Source: Ceratopteris richardii
Lineage: Eukaryota > Streptophyta > Polypodiopsida > Polypodiales > Pteridaceae
Assembly: GCA_020310875.1 (NCBI GenBank)
Contig: CM035428.1
Location: forward strand, 100,974,161 to 101,038,160
Reading direction: 5' to 3'
DNA: 64,000 nt
Shown here piece by piece: positions 1 through 13,190 of this stretch; position 1 is the first letter of the stretch; each line of letters begins with the position of its first letter. Made by a program: the position numbers and the translations under genes. The notes below the pieces were generated by a model, which was not told the DNA's origin, searched no databases, and saw only the letters and a list, made by a program, of their open reading frames with translations.

Positions 1-2825
1 TTTACTTCGTGAATTTCATCGATGATTTTTCCAGGCATGCATGGGTATATCCATTGAAGGCAAAGTCCGAAGTGTTCATGTGCTTCAAACAGTTTTTGGT
101 TTTGGCTGAAAATCTGTCAGCATGTAAAATGGGCACCCTCCGTTCTGATCGAGGGGGGGGATATATGTCTTCTGATTTTAATGCATTTTTGGCTGAACGT
201 GGGATAAAACACCAGTGTATAGTGTCGTATACACCTCAACAGAATGGAGTTGTTGAATGAAAGAATAGGTCACTCATGGAGATGGCAAGGTGTATGGTCA
301 AGAGTCAGGCTTTACCACATAGTTTCTGGCTTGAGGCTGTCATGTGTGCAGCATATGTACTGAATAAGTGTCCCACTAAAGCGCTGTAGTCTATTACTCC
401 ATATGAGGCTTGGCATGATCGCAAGCCATCTGTTGCTCATCTGCGTGTTTTTGGTTGTTTGGCATATGCATTAGTGCATGAACAACATCGCAAAAAATTG
501 GATGATAAAGCAGTAAAATGTATTTTTGTTGGGTACAATTCTGAAAGTAAAGGCTATCGTCTGTATCATCCATAGACAAAACGCATTCTGGTTAGCCGTG
601 ATGTTGCTTTTGTGGAAGATGCTATTCAGCCATTGCTTTCATGTACTAAGGAGACATCTGTTAGCTCCAAAGACATATATGATACTTTGCTGCTTCTTTT
701 CACAGGTGGACAGTCTAGTGTTGGTTCTAATGAGGCAACTTCTCAGCCTTTGCAGGTTTCATGTGATGATGCAGATCATTCCATTTCTGATGCAGATTTA
801 CATGATGCACTAGTTGATGAGAGAGCTAATATTGAGCAAGCAAAAACTATGCCAAAATGGCTGGTGCAGACTTTTTGTGTGATAGCAAATTAGATGCACC
901 TCTATCATATCATACTCGTTCAGGCTCTCATAGTGCCTCTTTTGCATCAGATTGCTATGTTATGGCTGCATCTAGTCTCTGTGATGAGAATGAGCCTCTT
1001 TCATTTGATGAAGCACAAAATTCAAAAAATTGGATGGCTGCTATGCAATCTGAATATGATGCTATAATGAAGAATGGTACTTGGACTTTATGTGACTTGC
1101 CTCCAGGCAAGAAGGCCATTGGCACTAAGTGGGTGTACAAGCTAAAGCGTCAACCGGATGGTACAGTTGACAGGTATAAGGCTAGGCTTGTTGCAAAGGG
1201 TTATGCACAGGAAAGAGGCATTGATTTTGATGAGACCTTTGCACCTACATGCCGTATGACTACTGTTCGGAGCATCTCTGCACTTGCAGCTCATCATGCT
1301 TCGAATGTACATGAGTTGGACATTAAAACAACATTTCTGAATGGTGACTTGCATGAAGAAGTGTATGTTTCTTAGCCCCGTGGCTTTGTGCAAAAAGGGC
1401 ATGAAAACCAGGTGTGCAAGTTAAAGAAGGCATTATATGGTTTAAAGCAAGCACCACGTGCTTGGTATGAGAAGATACATGCCTATATGATTGCACATGG
1501 TTTTGAGAACAATCCAACTTAAAGCACCTTATATGTTAAACGTGCTAATGATGCGCTTCTGATCATTGTTATCTATGTTGACGACATGCTGCTCACTGGT
1601 CCTATTGAGAAGCATATTGCTGATTTTAAGGCTGATTTGCATGCCTCATTTGAGATGTCTGATTTGGGGCACTTGCATCACTATTTGGGCATTCAGTTTA
1701 TGCAAGTTGATGGTGGAATGGCTTTGTGTCAAACGAAATATATTGACACATTATTGCAGTGTTTTGGCCTTGAAGACTGTGAACCTATTGCCACTCCCAT
1801 GGAGACACGTTTACGATTGAGTCTTCATGATGTTGGAGATGCATTTGATGTTGTTCTCTATCAGCAGGCTATTGGATGCTTGATTTACTTATGCATTACT
1901 CGGCCAGATGTTCAGTTTGCTGTCTCACAGATGAACAGGTTTATGCATTGCCCAGGAGTCAAGCAATGGCAGACAGTTAAGTGCATCTTTCGCTACTTGA
2001 GTGGTACTCGGCTACTTTGGTTGTTTTATTCCAAGGGGGGATCACTACCGCCAAATTTGCATGCTTTTTCTGACTCTGATTGGGCTGGTTGCTATGACAC
2101 TTGTGTGTCCACTAGTGGCTTTTGCTTCATGCTTGGTAGCTCATGTATATCTTGGTTGAGCAAGAAGCAGCCTACTGTGGCCACTTCCAATGTGAGGCTG
2201 AGTATAGGGCAACTTTCACAGCTACTATTGAGTGTGTGTGGCTCAGATGCCTTATGGCTGATTTGGGTGTTGGTCAGACTTTTGCCACCACCATCTTCAC
2301 TGATAGTCAGAGCGCATTGGCAGTTGCAAGGAACCATGTGTTCCATGCTCGCACTAAGCACATTTAGGTGCATTATCACTATGTCAGGGAGAGGTTCTCT
2401 GCTTGGGAGATCAACTTGGTATATGTTCCCATGCAAGAGAACATTGCAGACCTTTTTACGAAGGCTCTGCCTAGGGAGAAGTTTGAAGCTTTCTGCAAAG
2501 CTTTGGGCTTACTTCCTTTTGTGGAGTGATTTTCACATAGCTTGGCACTTCCTTATACATGAGTGCCAGCTCCTTGTTCACCGCATCACTCCTAGGGGGG
2601 ATTTGTTGATATATTTAGGTAGTCATGTGTGTGAACACACTAGGACTGCCGGGGCACTTTTTTCCCTCTTTAGGAGGTTTTTTTTCCCCCGGCTTGTATA
2701 TACGCCTATAGCCTACTTATCTTTGTACATTCTCTAGTAATACATTCAGTATTGTGTGTTGTGCTCCAAGCTTCTTCTTCTTCCTTGTGTTGTTCACGTG
2801 CTTCTGCACACATCTAACTCCAACA
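1..2825 (+). mobile_element. Copia family A, copy A1 (3' part, broken)
   Basis: This is a Ty1/Copia retrotransposon cut by the left window edge. Parts in order are integrase core (about 1-330), the integrase-RT linker, reverse transcriptase (about 990-1,830, with the GTKWVYKLKR and VYVDDML motifs), RNase H (about 2,030-2,520), a purine tract (2,594-2,600) and the 3' LTR (2,604-2,825). The integrase-before-RT order defines Copia. It is very close to the complete-length copy at 54,345-59,501. The coding part is broken in several places, so this is a fossil. It ends exactly inside another family A copy, so A1 probably inserted into A2; the duplicated target would be CTTTG at 2,826-2,830, with its partner off the window. 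Confidence 0.93.
2604..2825 (+). repeat. 3' LTR of Copia A1
   Basis: The LTR begins TGTTGATATA and ends CCAACA, with the TG...CA termini and TGTTG/CAACA inverted ends of the family. It is 222 bp, against 231 bp in the complete-length copy, and is preceded by a G-rich polypurine tract. Confidence 0.93.
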
Positions 2826-4260
2826 CTTTGCACCTACATGCCGAATGACTATTGTTCGTAGCATCTGTGCACTTTCAGCTCATCATGGTTGGAATGTACA
2901 TAAGTTGGACATTAAAACTGCATTTTTGAATGGTGAGTTGCATGAAGAAGTGTATGTTTTTTAGCCCCGTGGCTTTGTCCAGAAAGGGCATGAAAACCAA
3001 GTGTGCAGTTTGAAGAAGGCATTTTATAATTTAAAGCAAGCACCACATGCTTGGTATGAAAAGATACATGTTATCTGATTGCACATGGTTTTGAGAACAT
3101 TCCAACTGAAAGCACCTTATATGTTAAGCGTGCTAATGATGTGCTTCTAATCATTGTTGTGTATGTTGATGACATGTTGTTCACTGCTCCTCATGACAAG
3201 AATATTGCTGATTTTAAGGCTGATTTGCATCCCTCATTTGAGATGTCTAGTTTGGGGCATTTGCATCATTATGGCATTTAGTTTAAGCAAGTTGATGGTG
3301 GAATGGCTTTGTGTCAAATGAAATATATTGACACATTCTTGGAGCATTTTGGCCTTGAAGACTGTAAACCTATTGCCACTCCTATGGAGACAGGTTTACG
3401 AATTAGTCTTCATGATGCTGGAGATGCATTTGATGTTGTTCTCTATTAGCAGGCTGTTGGATGCTTGATTTACTTATGCATTACTCGGTCAGATATTTAG
3501 TTTGCTATCTCACAGATGAGCACATTTATGCATTGCCTAGGTGTCAAGCATTGGCAGGTGGTTAGGCGCATCTTTTGGTACTTGAGTGGCACCCGACTAC
3601 TCCCAAGGGGGGATCACTACCACCAGATTTGCATGCTTTTTTTGACAGTGATTGGGTTAGTTGATATGACACTTGTTTGTCCACTAGTGGCTTTTGCTTC
3701 ATGCTTAGTAGCTCATGTATATCTTGGTTGAGCAAGAAGCAGCCTACGGTGGCCACTTCTAGTTGTGAGGCTGAGTATAGGGCAACTTTCACAACAATTG
3801 TTGAGTGTGTGTGGCTCAGATGCCTTATGGTTGATTTTGGGTGTTGGCTAGTCTTCTACCACCACCATATTCAGAGCGCATTGGTAGTTGTGAGGAACTC
3901 TATGTTCCATGCTCGCACTAAGCGCATTGAGGTGCATTATTGTTATGTCAGGGAGAGGTTCTGTGCTGGAGAGATCAGGTTGGCATATGTGCCTACACAG
4001 GAGAACATTGTAGACCTTTTCATGAAGGCTCTGCCTAGGGAGAAGTTTGAAGTTTTTTGCAAAGCTTTGGGATTACTTCCTTTTGTGGATTGATTCCACA
4101 GGAGGTTTTTCCCATAGCTTGTATATATGCCTATAGCCCTAACGGGTTATGTATCTTTGTACATTCTAGTGGTAATACATTCAGTATTGTGTGTTGTGCT
4201 CCAAGCTTCTTATCATTCCTTGTGTTGTTTGCATGCTTCCACAGACCTCGAACTCCAACA
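2826..4260 (+). mobile_element. Copia family A, copy A2 (RT to 3' LTR, broken)
   Basis: This second family A fragment starts inside the RT domain (the TFAPTCRMT region), directly after the A1 LTR. It continues through the YVDD region near 3,160-3,180 and RNase H (about 3,640-4,090) to a partial 3' LTR ending CTCCAACA at 4,260. It is more decayed than A1, with many breaks. On the right it abuts Gypsy 3'-untranslated sequence with no spacer. Confidence 0.9.
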
Positions 4261-5382
4261 ATTACAAGGCCATGCTTGAAAGATTGAGAGGACATCAAGC
4301 ACAAGGCACATATCTTCTTCAAACCATGCACTAACACACTTACCCATCATTCATTATGGATTATGAGTACTTTGCATGACAACTATGAAAGCCATGCTTG
4401 AAAGATTGAGAGGACATCAAGGTTACAACATCAATACTTATGAAGCAATTCACAGTTGACATTTGCTCAACATCAACATGGACAACCTCTTTTGAGCAAT
4501 CAACAATTTTTGGAAGCTTACAAATACACCATCATGGTGGAATACATTGCAGAAGTACATACGTAGGGACTAAAACTTGCAAAGGCTAGCAATGAAAAAA
4601 TGAAAAACCAAAAACCAACCCTACTACATTTGGGAGAAAAACCACTCATGTTGGTACATGATGGAAACAACCCCTCAAAGTACTACATGGAACACCCACT
4701 CTAACAAAGGTCTATTAGGGTTGAAAGACTCAAGAGGGGGGAGTGTTGACACTCAAGGTCAAGCACAAGGCATAGGAATGTGTCAAAAAAGTGGACACAC
4801 AAGAAGAGGGAGCATATAGGGACCTCCAAGAAGTGCATGTCAAATTTTCAGAACAAATCCCTATAAAAATAGTAATTTTGATCACTAAAAACCATTGTAA
4901 ATATCATTTCACATTTTTGAACTCCATTTTGTTCAAGCCAAGGAGTCCTCAATCTTTAGGAGTATTAGAAGTAGCTACATATCAATTTTCATAATTCTTA
5001 GACTTCGTTTGACCCCTCAAATAAGCCCTGTAACCTAATTTTTAACTAGGTTGGACACTATGTCTGGACAGGGCCAAAACTAGTCAATAAAAACTATAAA
5101 AAGAGCTAGAGAGCTGATTTTTGAGGTTGTCTTGTTATAGAGTTAGCTAGTTGGAGAGTGAAATTATTCTTGAGTATTGTAAGCTTTCTTTGAGCTTGCT
5201 AATAGAAGCTTCCATTGTTCCTATCTTTGTTATCTTGCCTTGTGTGCATGTGTGTGTGTGCATGCATGTATGTGCTTGTCACTCACATTTGCTCACCACA
5301 ATTGCTCACGATCTTCATATCCTCCTCACGTCTCCACGGATTGGCAAGTAAAGGAGGTGGTACTCACACTTGGTGTATAGAA
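4261..5382 (+). mobile_element. Gypsy fragment: 3' untranslated region plus 3' LTR
   Basis: Bases 4,261-4,743 match the 3' untranslated region of the inner Gypsy (about 35,390-35,864), and 4,744 to about 5,382 match its LTR from TGTTGA onward. A purine tract (GAGGGGGGAG type) precedes the LTR. The LTR keeps a TATAAAAA box (5,094-5,101), the GAGCTAGAGAGCT block just downstream, and the GT-rich tract near 5,245-5,275. The right end merges into Copia A3 without the full LTR terminus, so the edge is approximate. Confidence 0.85.
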
Positions 5383-6830
5383 GGGTAAAAGTAAATGGAG
5401 CTCTTCTATTAGTAAGCAAAAATCTACTAATTCTACACAATCAAAGAAGGATGAGAGAGAGGAGAAGAAAACAAAAAAGCAGAAATTGTTTTTCAAATAC
5501 TATAAAGGAAATGATAATGTCATAAAGAGTTGTCCAAAACTAGCTGCTAAAGAGGTAAGGAAGAAAGAGGCTAGAATGGTTGTTGCAGAGGCCTCTACAC
5601 CCAAAACAGAGTCTACTAATCTTGTGGAGAATGAAGAATGGGCATTTACCACTATTTTCAGTTATGAACCATCTTCTCATGAACAATGTATGTCCACAGT
5701 AGAATGAGATGTTTGGTACTTTGATAGTGGGGTAAACAAACATATTACCTCGCTGCGTAGTGTCCTCACTTCACTCGAGCATGCTCCTACAAGGAATACT
5801 ATCACATGTGCCAACAACTCCTCTTATCTTGTCATGGGAGTTGGTAAGATAATTTTGGCTACTATTGATGGTAGTTCTTTTACATTGTCGGATGCTTTAT
5901 TTATGCTAGGGAGAAAGAAGAATTTGTTATCAGTTTCGGCTTTAGCCAAGATTTTCTGTTGATGACAAATGTATAGTTCATGATCTCTCAAATGGCAATG
6001 TCATTATTGCTTCTAGCATTTTATGTCGTTGGTTGTATAAGCTCATAGACTATGAAGAATCTATGAATGATTCAACATGTGCAGTACATGATTCTCAATC
6101 TTTGTTAGATGCAAAGCTTTGGCATGCATGCTTTGGTCATCTAAATTTTGCTAGTTTGCGAAGCTTGCAAAAATCTAAAATGTTGTCCTCTCTGCCCAAA
6201 CTTGAGGCACCTGGTAAACATGTTTGTGAAGCATGTATTTTGGAAAAAATGTAGCATTCCTCATTCCTAAAAGATGATTCAGTTCGAGCTACTAAAAAAT
6301 GTAGCTTGGGCACAGTGATGTTTGTGGTCTATGCAAACACCCTCTTTTGGAAAATATCTTTAGCAAAGTCCGAAGTGTTTATGTGCTTCAAACAGTTTTT
6401 GGTTTTGGTTGAAAATTTGTCAGCATGTAAAATGGGCACCCTTCGTTTTGATCAAGGTAGGGGATATATATCTTCTCATTTTAATGCATTTCTCGCTGAA
6501 TGTGGGATAAAACATCAATGTACAATGCTGTATACACCTCAATAGAATGGAATTACTGAATGGAAGAACAGGTCACTCATGGAGATGGGGAGGTGTATGG
6601 TCAAGAATCAGGCTTTACCACATAGTTTCTAGCTTGAGGCTGTTATCTGTGTAGCATATGTACTTAACAGGTGTCCCACTAAAGCATCGTAGTCTATCAC
6701 TCCATATGAGGCTTGGCATGGTCGCAAGCCATCTTTTGCTCACCTACGTGTTTTTGGTTATCTGGCATATGCATTAACGCCTGAACAACAATGTAAGAAA
6801 TTGGATGATAAAGCAGTGAATTGTATTTTT
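5383..6830 (+). mobile_element. Copia family A, copy A3 (gag end to integrase, broken)
   Basis: The fragment begins in gag just before the zinc knuckle. It runs through protease (about 5,705-5,960), the GAG-pre-integrase zinc region (about 6,110-6,250, LWHACFGHLNF) and part of the integrase core (about 6,360-6,830). Sequence matches the complete-length copy at about 55,680-57,200. There are several breaks. It lies between two Gypsy pieces and was probably split by, or joined to, them after insertion. Confidence 0.87.
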
Positions 6831-6831
6831 T

Positions 6832-9800
6832 TAAATAGCTGGCCATTGATCTAGATACCACACATGCTCTTAGTTCTTCTAATTCTAATCTTGAAGAAAA
6901 AGATGATGCATGTGTCCCAAGATCTGTGGTGCAAAAGAATTCAAACTTTTAAGAACATGCTCAAGAGTGGGTAGAACTCCCTTCTATTCCAAAGATGAGC
7001 ATTATATAAACCGCTCAAAAACAAAGGTGCACAAAGCCACAACAACAAACTTGTGAACCCAAAAGACCAATGAGGCCATGGACAAAAGTGGTTCCTAGAA
7101 TGAAGAAAATCAGGGTGTGAAAGGGTGAGCAACCATTTGCTCCAACCCAATCAAAGTCACCCCTTGAGAAGCAGATGAAGAAGCCAAGGAGATGAACAAT
7201 AGAACAATGAAGAGATCTATCTCCAAGTGTACTCCAAGTTTGGGTATCAAAGCAATCAATGAAGTCTAACCACAATAATGTATAAATTTGGGTGCCTAAG
7301 ACCTGCATGAGAGCTCAAACCCCCTCACATAAGATGGTAGGTTCTAATCATTGGGATCTATCTCAACCCCCCAAAGTATAAACAGAAATCTATGTATTTC
7401 ACTCACCATGTAATGTCCTTCCTAGAACAACTTGAAAATGGATACCTAAAAAGTTCCACTCTCAAGTTAAATCATCATCAAATACAATGTACAAACCTTT
7501 ATGTAAATCTTATAATCCCATAAAGGAACTTTGAAAAGTCAAAACATGTAACATACCACCTCAACCAACCTTGTAATATACATGTACACTACTAGGAGCA
7601 TGTTGAGCTCATGCATTGACTAGAGTATGCATCTAGACATTGCACTAACTCACATGCTCATATAATCACAAACTCCTCATTTACAAATCACTTACACAAT
7701 ACACAAGGATATAGGGGGACATCTTAGTATTGTAAAGGGAACAAGGTCTCACTTGGTTTTTTAGACAAGATTAATGTGTTCTTCTTATTATAACACATCT
7801 ACGAAGAGCTACACATTTAGCATTGCACAATGGACAAAGCAAGGATGAGTTCTCAATCTATGAACATCAACAACTTGTACATTGAGGAACACCATACTGA
7901 GAGACCTACTATGTCTAGTAACTTTCAAAATGCCTTCCCAATTCAAGATCCACCATTTGAAAGGACATAGTGGGTGCATGCATAACTGCATTGGTTCAAT
8001 GAGTTAGTAGGACAATTGGGAGACGCAACATATATTTGGGAGTCAAAGTGCGATTTTAACAATGTATGGGGAAAATTTTTGCTCTTTTCTCAAGAATTTG
8101 AGGAACTAAAGAACACATCGTATAGGCTTATTAGAACATTTTAGTGCTTAGTTTCCCAAACCTGACCTCATGAGATGCTACTATCTGATCCAAACACTAC
8201 AACCAAGAACATGTAAAGATGTGTGTGGAACATTTGTAATCCCATCTTTGTTACACTACCAAGAGTTGAAGAAATTCAAGTCGTCTCTAAGTTTGGGCCA
8301 TGAAGCTCTTAACATGCAAGGAATGTACGTCCCCTTGGACAAGGAGACATTGATACTGGAGGCCATGACAAATAGGAAGATTGTCAAGCTCATCCAAATG
8401 TGAACTATCACTTTGAACTTGTCAGTGTATGCAACACTTTGGATTTCTAGGGCAAGATAGATTCACACAACTGCACAAGAAGATATGGTTTAGCTTATAC
8501 TTGGAAGAGACAATGGGGCTCACCATCAATTTACTGCATTGGATCATTGACCAATCTACATTGCAAATGCAAGTTGGTCACACAAGCTTGTACTCAATAG
8601 ATGTTGTGCAATAATCCACCCTATTTATGCCTATGATGTACCTATCGTGCAAGCCCTTATGAGAGCACAACTACAACTATTCAAGAGTAAGAAGGCTTCA
8701 ACTCGACAATTGAGGAGGATGAGAGGCACAATCCCTTGTATTTGATCTAGAGGTGTGGTCATGACACCAGACATTTCACCAATTGGAGAAAGAAGTGTTC
8801 CTCCATTCACTATGCACCTTCCCAGGCCAAGTATCAATGAACTATCCATAGCAAAGCCATTAGCCCCGCCACTTCCAATAGATTTTGAATTTTGAGTCAT
8901 TGATGGATTGGTTTGCTTGGGCACCTTTGACTTTGAATAGATCATCTATAGGGTCGTATTAACAAACATGGAATTTGGATCAGAGATAGAGTACGAGGTA
9001 GAGTGATTGATAAGAAGGAGTGAAGACTAGAAACACACCACAAAAGAGCACCATGTCCACTTGGAAGAAGAACAATAAAGAACAATATCATATGAACAAG
9101 AGTGATAAGAAACTAAGGAAGAAGAAGATGAAGAAGAAGAAGATGAAGAAGAAGAAGAAGAAGAAGAAGAAGAAGAGCTTGCATACACTACATCTCTCAA
9201 AAGATTACAAACGACTATGGAAAGTGTTCATGCCTACAAGTGCCTTTTCGAGCGGAGAAGTCGGGTGATAATGGAACAACTGTTGAAAGCAGAGTTGATC
9301 AACAGTTTATAGAGTATCTACGAGCACTATCTAAGACTATAGGTGTAATTGAAACCATGCATAACATATTATAGAAACCAAGTGTACAATATGATGAGCG
9401 ACATGTCCAAACAATGCAACGATTGAGAAATAATATATAAATTCCACCAACCTCTAGCTCAACATCGATAAATGCCTCTATCACCACCAAACTCATCTCC
9501 ACCTCTGTACCTCTAATATCTATAGATACAATCGACCTTACCACAAAAACTGATGTACAAACTCCTCCAGTGTCACCCCTGCCCATTCCATCACCTCTTA
9601 GGATCTTTGAACCTCCTCCAATAAACACCACAAAAGTAAAGGAAATCGTTCCTATCACCAACCATATGTACCATCCCAATCCTTATCCAAAACCATCCTT
9701 GTTCCTTTGAACACCATCGCTTCATTCATTGCACAACCAACCTTCACCCCAATCTTGCACCAAACCATACTCCTTGTCTATGCCATACTCATCCCCTCTT

Positions 9801-9900
9801 TCCTTCACATTCCAACCACAACCAATTGTGTGTTGTGTTTCCCCCCTTGTAGCATACAATACATGAAATGTCCTATATTAGGGTGTCCCTAAAGTATTTC
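6832..9900 (+). mobile_element. Gypsy fragment: post-integrase tail plus env-position ORF
   Basis: Bases about 6,840-7,500 match the region after the second protease of the inner Gypsy, including Trp motifs such as VQIWVPK near 7,280 and TWKWIPK near 7,430. Bases about 7,840-9,830 resemble the extra ORF of the outer Gypsy (41,470-44,580). The clearest stretch is QHFGFLGQDRFTQLHKK at about 8,430-8,480, aligning with QHFAFPAQDRFTMPHKR. Next come a Lys-rich block and a Pro/Thr/Ser-rich block. This copy therefore places the extra ORF downstream of the W-V-P-K tail. It is heavily decayed and both edges are approximate. Confidence 0.72.
9110..9178 (+). repeat. AAG/GAAGAT microsatellite
   Basis: A run of AAG triplets with occasional ATG lies inside the extra-ORF remnant. 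It reads as poly-lysine in one frame, but it is simple-sequence expansion where the related copy has an acidic, low-complexity linker. Confidence 0.9.
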
Positions 9901-9959
9901 TTATCATTTTGTGGAGTTGGTTGAGGATGCTTAGCTTAAGTTTGTTTTCATGAATCAAG

Positions 9960-11180
9960 AGTGTGTCTACTATGTTCTGAATGGTCTTCCCCCAAGAAAT
10001 AACAAAGTATATCCCTTTGCCATGGTTTTTGTTGCAAGTTATCTCTACACTTTGTTTCCATCTTCACCACATATTCTATTAATCTTTTGCTAAGTGCCAT
10101 GGGTCATGGAAAAATACTCAAGCACTGTGCTTAAAGAACCCAATGATAAAAAAATCTTCAAATGTTTGCACATAGTCGGATGGTAGGAACATTAAACATG
10201 AGTAATACACCCACAAGCATTCCCTATTGGGTGCCACTAATAAGTAAAGTAATAGGAATCCATTGCTTTGAAACCTAATGGCTTCAATATTTATTAAGCT
10301 CATACGATCCAATGCAATAAAACACATTCCTACCATGTTGAGGATCTTGTGTGTCATTCAAAGTTGTAAGTCTCATGTGTGCCCCATCTTATATGTGTAC
10401 TTGATTACCTTGAGCATGTAATCGAGGGTGAGATTGTTCTTAGGAGGTGTTGGGACCCAAGGATAGTTCAAACACCACTTCCCAATTGTTCAATCTTGTT
10501 GCTATCTTAAAAACTCATAAATTGTTTGGCACCATAGAATTGGATAGTAGCATGTATGCTTCTTGAATTCATAGTTCCCTACTTCATGTATGTAGGTTCT
10601 CAAATGGTTGTTGCTCTCTAAATTCTAACTTTGCACAAAACATGGAGTTTTCAACTTGATTGCTTCCTCAATATCTAATAAAGTTGTTAAAGTGTGTGCA
10701 TGTTGAGGAGATGTAGGTGGTGTTGGTACTTGTGCAACTTTATTTGTAGGGACCATCGAGGGTTGAGGATCTTGTGCTCTTTGAGCATCATCTACCTAAA
10801 TACGTAGACCCTTGTTGTTGTCTCTGTAATATACAATGTATGTCTGAGTTCATCAATATTGGTGCTTGCATGAGCAGCTTGATGTAAATTAGGATTATAA
10901 GCACTCCTCACTACACATAGCAATCTTCTCAGTTCATTCTCTTTACCTTGGAACTCTTCTTTTTTAAAAGCATGTCTACTCTTCCACTTGTGAGCATATG
11001 GTAGACACTTTAGAAGCGTTGTTGGGAGAAGCCTTTGTTGGTACTTCCATCATCCAATTCTTTCCCTAGTCTTCATGATGATGAAGCATCCATATTTGCA
11101 ATATTCCTATAGAAATGATATTAGCACAACTCTTTCACCATCATGTTAGTTGAGTTAGTAAAGTTAGAACTTTTAGAAAA
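9960..11180 (-). mobile_element. Inverted fragment of the Gypsy env-position ORF (C-terminal part)
   Basis: Read on the minus strand, 10,357-10,118 gives MTHKILNMVGM followed by ...YVQTFEDFFIIGFF. This aligns with MTLKIFDMMEI and YKQTFEEMFTTGFW in the outer Gypsy ORF at about 44,240-44,480. The preceding part (about 11,000-10,400 on the minus strand) has Lys/Glu-rich, coiled-coil-like text, as expected upstream of that domain. The orientation is opposite to the neighbouring piece. The edges and the 9,900-9,960 junction are uncertain. Confidence 0.55.
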
Positions 11181-11484
11181 AATGCAGAATATATAAAATG
11201 GTGTATGTGTATATGCCTCTAATGCCTAGGGTTCACAACATGCTTATGAGAGATAAAGGGATGTACAATAAGATCATATGATGCAAAAGACAAATTTGTT
11301 ATAACAAGATAAAATATATTTGACAGTGAGGTTTTCCTGATAGGCTAAGCCACTTGAAAAAGAGGTTTCTGTGAGTGATTTGGCCTCTCTAAGAATTCTA
11401 AAAATTCCCCTATGATGGGAATTTCTAAAGAATGTGGATTATTTCTAAGTTTGGGTGCTTGAAACCCTTTTGTTCATAGCATGC
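11181..11484. other. Unassigned spacer
   Basis: This is AT-rich sequence without a convincing ORF, LTR terminus or match elsewhere in the window. Confidence 0.5.
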
Positions 11485-12619
11485 GAATCACATGAAATTT
11501 GGTGAGCATACTTGCGGTCATCAATAGTTTGAAAATAAAATCTTTGTGGCCTTGAAATTATGATTTGAGCTTCTTTTGGCCTCATTATGCATTATCTTGC
11601 AACTGTGCGACAATTTTTTCCTTTGGTGCCAAACATTTATACAATTTTTGATTCATCAATAAAAGTGCCTCAAAGTCTTCTACATGTTTAGTGAAGCTCA
11701 ATCTAGTATTTTTGTTCAGATTTTTTAGGAACAATAAATTCTTTGCATCAAAGCGCATTAAATATTCATGTTTGAAAGCAATGATGTATTTTTTATGTTG
11801 GTGATTGAGGATAAGGTGGATGATTTCAACTACCCATTGTGGACATACATGATGCATCATGTATTGGTAGCAAAAGGCATATGGAATATTGTGCACTATG
11901 TTGAAATACATCCTCCTATACTTGGAAATACTATAATAATAGATTATGAAGGTCAATTCTTATCGCGCCTGTTATAGAGAAACTTCTTTTGGATGGTAGA
12001 GATGCACATGCACATGCACATGCATTGATAGCTTTGGCTATCAAACATTCCATTATATGTAACATTTGCTCATGCAAAACAACCAAAGATACTCTGAACA
12101 CATTATACTAGAAAAGAAATGAGGATCATGCTCCTTACCTTCAAAGACAATTGGAGATTGAGCGTATGAATGAAGGAGATTTAATGGATAATTTTTTGAA
12201 AAAGATCAAGGATTTGAAAGAGCAATTGATTTTTGTAGGTGAAATCTTGCTAGATAGTTCACTTATAAAGACCATTGTTAATGGTCTTCTAGATTGATGT
12301 TAGATTTTTTTGTCCTACTTGTTGTTTGATGATGGAAGACAATCCAAGTGCCTTAACCTTTGAGGATTTAAATCTACTCCTAGATCTGGTATGCTAATCT
12401 TGTTCAAAATGATGAATGGGCATCTACCACTCATTTTAGTTGTAATCCATCTTCTCATGAATGGTGCATGTTTGTAGTGGATTATGGCATTCACTATTTT
12501 CATGATGGTGAAACCAAACATATTACCTTGTAACATAGTTTTACCACTTCACTTGAGGTTACTCCTCAAAGTAATACTATCACACGTGCTAACAACCCCT
12601 TGTATCCTATCATGGGAGT
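11485..12619 (+). mobile_element. Copia family A, copy A4 (leader, gag, start of protease; broken)
   Basis: The leader phrase around AAATTTGGTGAGCATAC at about 11,498 matches 54,655 of the complete-length copy. Gag follows from about 11,770, where FNYPLWTYMMHHVLVAKG aligns with TNYPLWAYMMRHVLVAKG, and the gag-protease junction lies at about 12,390-12,619. The copy is decayed, with several breaks. It is cut at the right by a family A-like LTR in the opposite orientation. Confidence 0.82.
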
Positions 12620-12863
12620 TGTTGAACTCATAATTGCCTTGAGTATGTTCACCAAGTTTTGTGCAATTTGAGGTTGTGAATGGAGGAGAAGCTTGGAACA
12701 CAAACAATACAAAATGTATTACCAAGTGAATGTACAAAGAAAATGACATGTTAGGGTTATAGGCATATATACAAGCTAGGGGAAAAAACCTCCTAAAGAG
12801 GGAAAAAAGTGTCCTAGTGGTCCTAAGTGTAGTCACATGCATCACTATCAAAATATACCAACA
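12620..12863 (-). repeat. LTR of the Copia A type, minus strand (solo or truncated element)
   Basis: The sequence begins TGTTGAACTC and ends ATACCAACA on the plus strand. Its middle matches the reverse complement of the family A LTR (GAAGCTTGGA..., TTATAGGCATATATACAAGC, CCTCCTAAAGAGGGAAAAAA). The first 40 bp are divergent. No internal Copia sequence adjoins it and no clean target duplication was found, so it may be a solo LTR. Confidence 0.75.
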
Positions 12864-13190
12864 ACCCAATCGAGGGCATGGAAACCAAGATAGAAAGCTA
12901 TGGAGGACAGATAAATGAGAGACAAAGAAGAGAAGTCGGAATTGAAAGCATTGCAAAACTTTTGGAAAAGATACCTTTTTGTGCATTAGAGATACTCCCT
13001 TGTTGCATATCAAAACATGCAAAATCGAATGTTCAATGTAGCCAGACTTGTAGAAAATTCAACATATCGAGAGGAGACATGCTTCAAAACCTCAATGGAA
13101 TCAACTTTACCTCATACCTAAGCTCACCATGCATGCATGGAGCCATCAACTCCACTTTTGATTGGGTGAGCATTTCTACCATTTAATCCT
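12864..13190. repeat. Shared repeat R1, copy 1
   Basis: This block is similar by eye to 50,544-50,830: both have GAGA-rich text, then TTTTTGGAAAAGATACCT, then ...CTAAGCTCACTATGCATGCA. In both places it directly follows a minus-strand family A LTR end. It has no recognisable coding content. Confidence 0.65.

Noticed and set aside
9020-9268. Small Lys-rich protein
   Set aside because: The poly-lysine comes from an AAG microsatellite inside a decayed retroelement ORF.
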